Of a DNA stretch of 13,338 bases, positions 6,333 to 12,063 are shown in pieces (the first letter of the stretch is position 1; every line of letters starts with the position of its first letter). Origin of the DNA: Acetobacteraceae bacterium (lineage in GTDB: Bacteria; Pseudomonadota; Alphaproteobacteria; Acetobacterales; Acetobacteraceae); assembly GCA_947475475.1 (NCBI GenBank), contig CANJOG010000019.1, positions 1 through 13,338 on the forward strand, in the 5' to 3' direction. The position numbers and the translations under genes were made by a program. The notes below the pieces were generated by a model. The model did no database searches and had not been told where the DNA came from. It saw nothing but the letters and a program-made list of their open reading frames with translations.

Positions 6333-9170
6333 ATGCCGGTGGATCCGAATCTGACGCCATCAACTGCACTTTCCCCAAGGGCGATCGAAGCGACCGCTGT
6401 GTTGTCGGAGGCGCTTGCCAGTCTCGGGGATGCACCCGCCGAAGCCGGCCGCGATACGGCGCGGGAGGCTGCCCTTGCCTTGTTCCGTCGGCATCTCGCC
6501 CGTATCCAGCAACAAGTTCGCGAAGGCTTCGAACAGGGCCAGTTCTCCGGCCTCGAAGCCGCGCTTGAGCTCTCCGACCTGACGGATGGGCTGATCTGCC
6601 AGCTCTTCGCCCATGCCAAGCGCATACACCCGTCCTCCGGTGACCGTCTCTCCCTGGTGGCGACCGGTGGCTATGGCCGTGGTGTGCTCGCCCCCTTCTC
6701 CGATATCGACCTGCTCTTCCTCACCGATCCGCAGCCCTCGGCCAGCACGCTGCAATCGGTCGAATTCATGCTCTATTTCCTGTGGGATCTGGGGCTGAAA
6801 GTCGGCCATGCCACGCGCGGCGTCGCTGAGTGCCTCTCTGAAGCCGATGCCGACCTGACCATCCGCACCTCGCTGCTCGATGCGCGCTTCCTCGCTGGCG
6901 ACGGCGCCCTCTACACCGAATTCGACGCGCGTTTCGAAGAGGAATGTCGCGCCAATGGCGCCGGCGAATTCATCTCCGCCAAACAGCACGAACGTGCGAT
7001 GCGGCACCGCCGCTTTGGCGAAAGTCCTTATTTGGTCGAGCCGAATATCAAGGAAGGCCGTGGCGGCCTCCGTGATTTGCAGACTCTGGGCTGGATCGCC
7101 CTCTACCTGTTCGGCACCCGCCGCCTGGCCGAACTGGTCAGCACGGACGGCCCCGCCAAGGGCATGCTCAACAGCAATGAGGCCCGACTGGGCCGGCGGT
7201 CGTGGGAATTTCTCTGGACCGTCCGCTTCCACCTCCACTATGTCGCCGGTCGCGCCGAGGAACGCCTGACCTTCGACATGCAGCCGGTGGTCGGTGCCCG
7301 GATGGGCTATACGCGCCACGGCAAGCAAAATGGCGTCGAGCGCTTCATGCGCCATTACTTCCTCACCGTGCGCCAGATCACCCGCCTGACCCGCGTGCTG
7401 GAACCCGCTCTGGTGCGCGCCGCCCTCGGCCCACCCGCGGTGGCGGCTGTGACCGACGAGGCGCTGCTCAATGCTGGCTTCGTGCTGGCGGATGGCAAAT
7501 TGCTGCCGCTGCGCAGCGAGGATTTCGCTGACAACCCGATCCAGATGCTGCGCATTCTGCAAGTCGCGCGCGACCGGGATCTGGAACTCCACCCGCTCGC
7601 CATGCGCGCGCTGATCCGCAATGAGCGGGCGGCCACGTCTCTGCGGGACGATCCCGAGGCCTCCACGGTTTTCATGGACCTGCTCTGCGGCCGTGATCCG
7701 GAGCGCGCCGATAGTGCTGACTGGCTCTCGGTCCTGAACGAAGTCGGCTTCCTGAGCCGCTTCCTGCCCGATTGGGGCCGGATCGTCGGCCAGATGCAGT
7801 TCGACACCTACCATATCTACACTGTGGACGAGCACACGATCGAAGTCGTGCGTGTGCTGAACATGATGGAACGCGGAGAGCTGGGGGAAATCGCCCCGGT
7901 CGCCTCCAATCTCGTCCAGCATCTGCAATCGCGCCGGGCGCTCTATCTCGGCGTGATCATGCACGACATGTGCAAGGGCCGTGGCGGCGAACATTCCGTC
8001 GTCGGGGCCGATCTCGCCATGACGCTCGGCCCCGCACTCGGCCTCTCCGCCGAAGAGACCGAAACCGTCTCCTGGCTCGTGCTGCACCATCTCCTGCTGA
8101 GCCAGACCGCCTTCAAGCGCGATATCGACGATCCGAAAACCATTCTCGATCTCGCCGATGTCATCCAGTCGCCGGAGCGCCTGCGTCTGCTGCTGGTGCT
8201 CACCGTCTGCGACATGCGGGCAGTTTCCCCAAAAGTCTGGAACGGCTGGAAAGCAACACTGCTGCGCGAACTCTATACGCGCGTGGCCGAAGTGCTCGCC
8301 GGGGGGCTCTCCACCACCGAGCGCGATGTGCGCGTCTCGCGCGCCAAGGACTCGGTGATCGAGCAACTGCCGGACTGGAACAAGGCCGATATCGAGCAGT
8401 TTCTCAGCCTCGGCTATCCCGGCTACTGGCTCTCCTTCGATCCGGAATCCCATGCCCGGCATGCGCGGCTGGTGCGCGATGCCGAGCAACGTGGCGCCCC
8501 GCTGGTGGTCGACACCCAGCCGCTACCCGCGCGCGCGGTCACCGAAGTCACAGTCTACACCGCCGATCACGCCGGATTGTTCAGCCGCATTGCGGGCAGT
8601 CTTGCCGTCGCCGGAGCCTCGATTGTTGATGCGCGGATCCACACCATGACGAATGGCATGGCGCTCGACACGTTCTGGGTGCAGGACGCGGCCGGCGGCG
8701 CCTTCGACCAGCCGCATCGCCTCGCCAAGCTCTATGTACTGATCGAGCAGGCACTCTCCGGCCGCCTCAAACTTGGCGCCGAGATCAAGAAGATGTCGAA
8801 AACCATGCTCGGCAGCCGGATGCGCGCCATCCATGTGCCGCCGCGTGTGGTGATCGATAATCGCGCGTCCAACACCCACACAGTGCTGGAAGTGAATGGC
8901 CGTGATCGCCCCGGCCTGCTGCATGACGTCACCTCGGCGATCAATGAGCAGGGTCTGCAGATCGCCTCGGCGCATGTCACCACCTACGGCGTGCGCGCGG
9001 TGGACGTGTTCTACGTGAAGGATATTTTCGGCCTGAAGGTCGAGAATGAGCGCAAACTCCAGCAACTGCGCGTGGCCCTGCTCGCAGCGCTGCAACCGCC
9101 TGATGGCGAGCAGGCACCCGCTACGCCCTCGCCCTCACCGGTTCGCCGCCGCAAGGCCGACGTCGCCTGA
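6333..9170 (+). CDS. glnD: bifunctional [protein-PII] uridylyltransferase / uridylyl-removing enzyme
   Basis: GlnD senses glutamine and adds UMP to, or removes it from, PII proteins (GlnB/GlnK), so setting nitrogen assimilation. All expected parts are present in 945 aa. The nucleotidyltransferase site is GGYGRGVLAPFSDIDLLFL (112-130), with metal-binding Asp124 and Asp126. The uridylyl-removing HD domain has His501 (DEHTIEV) and His544-Asp545 (IMHDMCKGRG). Two C-terminal ACT domains lie at about 736-815 and 849-925, with the glutamine-sensing signature ADHAGLFSRIAG in the first and RDRPGLLHDV in the second. The gene sits 4 nt after mutS. GAAGGG (6327-6332) abuts the ATG directly; an in-frame GTG at 6339 has better spacing from it, so the first two residues are uncertain. 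No clear terminator follows, and read-through into the sigma gene is possible. Confidence 0.96.
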   Translation: MPVDPNLTPSTALSPRAIEATAVLSEALASLGDAPAEAGRDTAREAALALFRRHLARIQQQVREGFEQGQFSGLEAALELSDLTDGLICQLFAHAKRIHPSSGDRLSLVATGGYGRGVLAPFSDIDLLFLTDPQPSASTLQSVEFMLYFLWDLGLKVGHATRGVAECLSEADADLTIRTSLLDARFLAGDGALYTEFDARFEEECRANGAGEFISAKQHERAMRHRRFGESPYLVEPNIKEGRGGLRDLQTLGWIALYLFGTRRLAELVSTDGPAKGMLNSNEARLGRRSWEFLWTVRFHLHYVAGRAEERLTFDMQPVVGARMGYTRHGKQNGVERFMRHYFLTVRQITRLTRVLEPALVRAALGPPAVAAVTDEALLNAGFVLADGKLLPLRSEDFADNPIQMLRILQVARDRDLELHPLAMRALIRNERAATSLRDDPEASTVFMDLLCGRDPERADSADWLSVLNEVGFLSRFLPDWGRIVGQMQFDTYHIYTVDEHTIEVVRVLNMMERGELGEIAPVASNLVQHLQSRRALYLGVIMHDMCKGRGGEHSVVGADLAMTLGPALGLSAEETETVSWLVLHHLLLSQTAFKRDIDDPKTILDLADVIQSPERLRLLLVLTVCDMRAVSPKVWNGWKATLLRELYTRVAEVLAGGLSTTERDVRVSRAKDSVIEQLPDWNKADIEQFLSLGYPGYWLSFDPESHARHARLVRDAEQRGAPLVVDTQPLPARAVTEVTVYTADHAGLFSRIAGSLAVAGASIVDARIHTMTNGMALDTFWVQDAAGGAFDQPHRLAKLYVLIEQALSGRLKLGAEIKKMSKTMLGSRMRAIHVPPRVVIDNRASNTHTVLEVNGRDRPGLLHDVTSAINEQGLQIASAHVTTYGVRAVDVFYVKDIFGLKVENERKLQQLRVALLAALQPPDGEQAPATPSPSPVRRRKADVA

Positions 9171-9214
9171 GCCTGAACCAGGTGCGCATTGCCAGCGCGA
9201 AATCGCGGGCCGAC

Positions 9215-9246
9215 GCATCCATCGGGGACGCTCCTGCGTAGAGGGG
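9215..9246 (+). promoter_or_regulatory. candidate ECF-sigma promoter of the sigma/anti-sigma operon (autoregulatory)
   Basis: GCATCC (9215-9220), a 16-nt spacer and CGTAGA (9237-9242) followed by GGGG form an ECF-type promoter candidate about 80 nt before the sigma gene. The same signature, GCATCC-N17-CGAGAT-GGGG with TCGGGG in both spacers, lies upstream of the fasciclin gene on the other strand (12013-12045). ECF sigma factors commonly control their own promoter, and the CATCC core resembles the -35 element I recall for mycobacterial SigK. It is inferred from two sites only. Confidence 0.5.
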
Positions 9247-9323
9247 TATGAAACCTCCACACCCTGCTTGGCCGCGGCCGTCTGGTCAGGCTAGGCTCCC
9301 CCAAACGCAGCACAGCACGCGGC

Positions 9324-9890
9324 ATGAACAGCGACATCGCCTCAGCCTCGCCCGAGCTTGCGGCCGAACTGCTCGGCCGGTGCGCCGAGGGCGATCGAAC
9401 GGCTTTGCGCCAGCTCTATGGCCTCTACAGTGCCAAGCTGCACGGCATCGCATTCCGCGTCACCCGCCAGTCCAGCCTCGCCGCCGATGCGCTGCATGAT
9501 GCCTTCGTGCAAATCTTCCAGCAGGCCTCCCGCTTCGATCCCGAGCGCGGCTCGGCGGAGGGCTGGATGATCGCGCTGGTCCGCTACCGCGCGCTCGACA
9601 TCTTGCGCCGCCGCGCCCGCGAGGAGCCTGGTTTCGAGCCGCCGGAGACTGAGGATGAGTCGCCCGACGTGCTGACTCGCATGGTCGGCAACGCCGAGGC
9701 CCGCGCCCTGCGCTCCTGCCTCGAAACGCTCGAACCCGAACGCCGCCGCCTGGTGCTGCATGCTTTCGTGGATGGGCTGTCCCATACCGATCTGGCAACC
9801 CGTGAGGGCATGCCGCTTGGCACGATCAAAAGCTGGATCAGGCGCAGCCTCGCCGCACTTCGCTCATGTCTTGAGCCCAGCCTCGTATGA
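9324..9890 (+). CDS. sigK: ECF RNA polymerase sigma factor, SigK-like
   Basis: This 188-aa group IV sigma factor has region 2 at about residues 12-97 (including DALHDAFVQIFQQASRFDP for core and -10 contacts) and region 4 at about 125-182, with the helix-turn-helix GLSHTDLATREGMPLGTIKS (151-170). The W171 after TIKS, and an RskA-type anti-sigma gene immediately downstream, place it with the SigK-like ECF proteins. Regions 2 and 4 are joined by an acidic linker (about 100-116), with no sigma-3 domain. Cys132 and Cys182 flank region 4 in two ALRSCLE segments, 50 residues apart, as in the redox pair I recall for mycobacterial SigK. No Shine-Dalgarno sequence precedes the ATG at 9324; no upstream in-frame ATG or GTG exists before a stop at 9249. 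The target regulon is inferred, not shown. Confidence 0.88.
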   Translation: MNSDIASASPELAAELLGRCAEGDRTALRQLYGLYSAKLHGIAFRVTRQSSLAADALHDAFVQIFQQASRFDPERGSAEGWMIALVRYRALDILRRRAREEPGFEPPETEDESPDVLTRMVGNAEARALRSCLETLEPERRRLVLHAFVDGLSHTDLATREGMPLGTIKSWIRRSLAALRSCLEPSLV

Positions 9891-9905
9891 GCAACCTCGC
9901 ATGAG
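9881..9905 (+). repeat. direct repeat at the sigma/anti-sigma junction
   Basis: CCTCGTATGAG (9881-9891) and CCTCGCATGAG (9895-9905) differ by one base and are offset by 14 nt. Each contains an ATGA. The first overlaps the sigma stop; the second holds the rskA start codon. Confidence 0.8.
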
Positions 9906-10608
9906 TGGCAGCACGCGCCCGGATGAGGAGACCGATCTGGTCGCCGGCGAATATGTGCTCGGCGTGCTGGATGCCGCCGCCGCGGCGCAGGTGAGGCTCC
10001 GTGCCGCCGCCGAGCCGGACCTGGCCCGTGCCATCGCCGCCTGGGAGCGCCGCCTCGCCCCGATGGCCGATCTGGTGCTGCCAATGCCGCCGCCACCGGA
10101 TATCTGGCTGCGCATCGATGCCAGCCTCAAGGCGCCATCGCAGGTCGTGTCATTGCGCCAGGGTGGCGGCACTCTCTGGAACCGTCCCGGCTTCTGGCGC
10201 GCCACGACAGTGGCCGCCGCCGCTCTCGCCGCCGTGTTCGCCGGCATCGCCTTTACTCCGCGCCAGCCCATCCTGTTGATGCCGGATATGGCCGCCGCCC
10301 TGATCCAGGCCGGCGGGCCGAGCACGACCTGGCTGGTCCAGGCCATGCCGGATGGCACACTGCGGGTGCGCGCACTGGGCGATGTCGCCGTGCCCAGCGG
10401 GCGCGATTTCGAACTCTGGGCGCTGGCGGAAGGGGCGAGCACGCCGGTCTCGCTCGGTGTGCTGCCGCCGGAAGGCGCGCGGATTGGCCGCAAGCCTGAT
10501 ATCCGGCCGCGAACGCAAATCCTGATCAGCCTTGAGCCCAAGGGCGGCTCACCGACGGGTCTGCCCACCGGGCCGGTCATGTATTCCGGCGCTTTGCAGT
10601 CCCTGTAG
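9901..10608 (+). CDS. rskA: membrane anti-sigma factor, RskA-like
   Basis: This protein is expected to hold the preceding sigma factor at the inner membrane until a signal releases it. It has 235 aa. The N-terminal cytoplasmic anti-sigma segment contains DLVAGEYVLGVLDAAAAAQV (12-31) and PMPPPPDIWLRID (61-73), both typical of RskA. It lacks the His/Cys zinc motif of ZAS-type anti-sigma factors. One membrane helix spans about 101-119. The periplasmic domain is RskA-like (TTWLVQAMPDGTLRVRALGD onward, DFELWALAEG). The ATG at 9901 was chosen because it starts the conserved region and lies 10 nt after the sigma stop. The open frame extends into the sigma gene but is a shadow there. An 11-bp direct repeat straddles the junction, and an out-of-frame ATGA overlaps the sigma stop. 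Regulated proteolysis would be the expected release mechanism in this family. Confidence 0.85.
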   Translation: MSGSTRPDEETDLVAGEYVLGVLDAAAAAQVRLRAAAEPDLARAIAAWERRLAPMADLVLPMPPPPDIWLRIDASLKAPSQVVSLRQGGGTLWNRPGFWRATTVAAAALAAVFAGIAFTPRQPILLMPDMAAALIQAGGPSTTWLVQAMPDGTLRVRALGDVAVPSGRDFELWALAEGASTPVSLGVLPPEGARIGRKPDIRPRTQILISLEPKGGSPTGLPTGPVMYSGALQSL

Positions 10609-10626
10609 GCACGCACGCCACACACG

Positions 10627-10660
10627 AAAAAGGCGGCGCCGTCGCCGGTGCCGCCTTTCG
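10627..10660. terminator. bidirectional terminator between rskA and ferredoxin gene
   Basis: Bases 10629-10640 pair with 10647-10658 in a 12-bp stem with one G-T pair and a 6-nt loop. It lies between two converging genes, 18 nt past the rskA stop and about 25 nt past the ferredoxin stop. Read on the - strand the stem runs into a TTTTT tail (10627-10631 on the + strand is AAAAA), so it is strongest for the ferredoxin transcript. Read on the + strand only TTT follows. Confidence 0.82.
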
Positions 10661-10685
10661 CAAGTCTAAGCCCGATCCGGAAGGA

Positions 10686-11009
10686 TCAGAGCTGGGTCGC
10701 CGGGATATGAATGGTGATCCCATCCAGCGCCGCGCTGATTTCCAGCTGGCAGGACAGGCGGCTCGACGGCTTGCGCTCGGCGGCAACGCCATCCAGCATT
10801 TCCGCTTCATCGCCCGCAACCGTGCCCATGCGGGCCACGTCGGCGTCATCCACATAGACATGGCAGGTGGCGCAGGAGCAGGAGCCGCCGCACTCGGCGA
10901 TGATGCCCGGAATATTATTGTCGATGGCGGCCCGCATAACGCTCTGGCCTTCCTTGACGTCCACCGTGCTGCGATTGCCATTCGCTTGCACGAAAGTGAC
11001 CTTCGGCAT
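10686..11009 (-). CDS. [2Fe-2S] ferredoxin, adrenodoxin/putidaredoxin type
   Basis: This 107-aa electron carrier has the vertebrate-type cluster motif Cys40-x5-Cys46-x2-Cys49 and the distant fourth ligand Cys87 in RLSCQLE. An additional Cys44 sits inside the ligand loop (ECGGSCSCATCH). The acidic stretch after the cluster (VDDADVAR...GDEAEMLD) is the usual partner-docking region. Such ferredoxins serve Fe-S assembly, cytochrome P450s or other monooxygenases; nothing adjacent identifies the partner. The ATG at 11009 was chosen over an upstream candidate at 11042 because GGAAGGGG (11015-11022) is a good ribosome-binding site 5 nt away and the protein then starts at the family N-terminus (MPKVTFV). 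The gene stands alone between the rskA terminator and a 366-nt spacer. A functional link to the neighbouring redox-type sigma factor is only a guess. Confidence 0.92.
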   Translation of the reverse strand: MPKVTFVQANGNRSTVDVKEGQSVMRAAIDNNIPGIIAECGGSCSCATCHVYVDDADVARMGTVAGDEAEMLDGVAAERKPSSRLSCQLEISAALDGITIHIPATQL

Positions 11010-11071
11010 CTGATCCCCTTCCAAAAAATCCGTTGTTGGCACTGCGGATGCCGGAGCGGCGCGTCCGGGTC

Positions 11072-11101
11072 AATAGACAAGCGGGCAAGGTCGTAATGCA
11101 A
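11072..11101 (-). promoter_or_regulatory. weak candidate promoter for the ferredoxin gene
   Basis: Read on the - strand, TTGCAT (11096-11101) and TCTATT (11072-11077) with an 18-nt spacer could be -35 and -10 elements, giving a leader of about 55 nt. The -10 match is poor. The placement is reasonable, but the assignment is tentative. Confidence 0.2.
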
Positions 11102-11185
11102 AGCAGCGCGCCCGCCGCATGGACCGTGCCTGTTCCGCGCTGGCGGGCGGGGGAACGCGGGGGCAAGGCCGCATGGGCGGGCGCA

Positions 11186-11220
11186 TTCCGGCGGCGGATC
11201 GGGGGGAGGCACCGCCGGAA
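11186..11220. repeat. 9-bp perfect inverted repeat in spacer
   Basis: TTCCGGCGG at 11186-11194 is the exact reverse complement of CCGCCGGAA at 11212-11220, with a 17-nt G-rich interval. It could form an mRNA hairpin near the 3' end of the fasciclin transcript, or be an operator. No T-tract follows on either strand. Function is unknown, and chance is possible in GC-rich DNA. Confidence 0.4.
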
Positions 11221-11375
11221 AACCGGTGAATCAATTGAGCCCGTTGGAGAATTCGCTGTGGTGAGTCCTCCGGCGCGGTTGGCGAGAACCGGCGCGGACG
11301 ACCGATTGGGTCGTGAGCACCGGAAGCGCAGCCAGCCGTGTTGGAGGGCCACCGCAGTAGAATTATCGAACGGGA

Positions 11376-11969
11376 TCACGGCATCAGGACGTGATCGATC
11401 ACCTGAATGACACCATTGGACTGGTGAACATCAGCAACGGTGATATTCGCGCCGCCGCCCTTGGCATCGCGCAGCATCAGGTTGGACGGGCCGTTCATCG
11501 TCACGGTCAGCTTTTGGCCTTCCACCGTGGTCAGCACCGCCTTGCCGCCGCCAGCCAGGATGGCCGACCGCAGTGCCACGCTGTCATAGCTGCCGGCAAC
11601 GACGTGATAGGTCAGCACCTTGGTCAGGGTCGCCTTGTTCTCCGGCTTGACCAGCGTCTCAACCGTGCCGGATGGCAGCATGCCGAAGGCGGCGTTGGTG
11701 GGCGCAAAGACGGTGAACGGGCCTTTGCCATTCAGCGTGTCGACCAGGCCGGCGGCCTTCACGGCGGCGACCAGCGTGGTGTGATCGGCGGAATTCACCG
11801 CGTTCTGCACGATGGTCTTCGAGGGGAACATCGACTGGCCGCCCACCGTCACGGTGGTCTCGGCCATGGCCATCTGGCTGCCTTTCGCCATGTCGGCGGC
11901 GAGCGCAGGCAGGCTGAGGGACGCGAGTGCGGCAGTGGCGAGCAGGGCGCGCCGGAACTGGATCTTCAT
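11376..11969 (-). CDS. exported fasciclin (FAS1) domain protein
   Basis: This 197-aa protein is a Sec signal peptide (1-24, cleavage after PALA) followed by a Met-rich linker (25-47) and one FAS1 domain (about 50-197). FAS1 hallmarks are clear: the entry FPSKTIVQNAV (48-58), the H1 motif FTVFAPTNAAF (85-95), the central TYHVV (120-124), and the H2 motif NGVIQVIDHVLMP at the very C-terminus. There is no lipobox cysteine, so it should be soluble in the periplasm or secreted. FAS1 proteins are linked to adhesion or surface roles, but the molecular function here is unknown. AGAGGAAAGG (11980-11989) is a good ribosome-binding site 10 nt before the ATG. An ECF-type promoter candidate lies at 12013-12045. 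Mycobacterial MPT70/MPT83 are FAS1 proteins controlled by SigK, which matches the SigK-like factor about 1.5 kb away. Confidence 0.92.
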   Translation of the reverse strand: MKIQFRRALLATAALASLSLPALAADMAKGSQMAMAETTVTVGGQSMFPSKTIVQNAVNSADHTTLVAAVKAAGLVDTLNGKGPFTVFAPTNAAFGMLPSGTVETLVKPENKATLTKVLTYHVVAGSYDSVALRSAILAGGGKAVLTTVEGQKLTVTMNGPSNLMLRDAKGGGANITVADVHQSNGVIQVIDHVLMP

Positions 11970-12012
11970 GAGGGTGGAACCTTTCCTCTTGTGCCGGCGG
12001 ATCAGCCCGCCA

Positions 12013-12045
12013 CCCCATCTCGCGTCGAGACCCCCGACCGGATGC
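12013..12045 (-). promoter_or_regulatory. candidate ECF-sigma promoter of the fasciclin gene
   Basis: On the - strand, GCATCC (12040-12045), a 17-nt spacer and CGAGAT (12017-12022), then GGGG (12013-12016), lie about 50 nt before the fasciclin ATG and just beyond the end of the upstream FUSC gene. The element shares the -35, the TCGGGG in the spacer, the CG at the -10 and the trailing GGGG with the site before the sigma gene (9215-9246); spacers differ by 1 nt. This supports common control by the SigK-like factor, but rests on two sites. Confidence 0.5.
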
Positions 12046-12063
12046 AGCGTTCCAGAAAAAAAT

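Larger units (their letters stand above)
11010..11375. other. 366-nt spacer without a convincing gene
   Basis: This stretch separates the ferredoxin start from the fasciclin stop, both genes being on the - strand. Its right end should contain the 3' end of the fasciclin transcript and its left end the ferredoxin promoter. A + strand frame (11033-11410) is open but shows no recognisable domain, has no clear ribosome-binding site and runs into the fasciclin coding region. Two inverted repeats are visible: TTCCGGCGG (11186-11194) with CCGCCGGAA (11212-11220), and ACGACC (11298-11303) with GGTCGT (11309-11314). Neither has a T-tail on either strand, so no intrinsic terminator for the fasciclin gene is evident. 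Confidence 0.6.

Noticed and set aside
6360..8489. 709-codon open frame on the - strand opposite glnD, with similar long frames at 4235-5440 and 2217-3527
   Set aside because: They lie entirely opposite confidently identified genes, show no domain, and are low-complexity shadows expected where GC-rich codons remove stops from the antisense frame.
9249..9283. TGAAAC (9249-9254) with CGTCT (9279-9283) as an alternative ECF promoter for the sigma gene
   Set aside because: The spacer would be 24 nt, well beyond the 16-18 nt expected for ECF promoters, and the pair is not repeated upstream of the fasciclin gene.
11024..11060. GCATCC on the - strand upstream of the ferredoxin gene as a third sigma target
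   Set aside because: No CG-containing -10 lies 16-17 nt downstream and GGGG is missing; the match is only the common GCATCC hexamer.
11298..11314. ACGACC/GGTCGT inverted repeat as terminator of the fasciclin gene
   Set aside because: The stem is only 6 bp, with no T-tract on either strand.
11033..11410. 125-codon + strand frame in the ferredoxin-fasciclin spacer
   Set aside because: It is Arg/Gly/Ala-rich with no recognised motif or clear ribosome-binding site, and it ends inside the fasciclin coding region; open frames of this size arise easily at this GC content.
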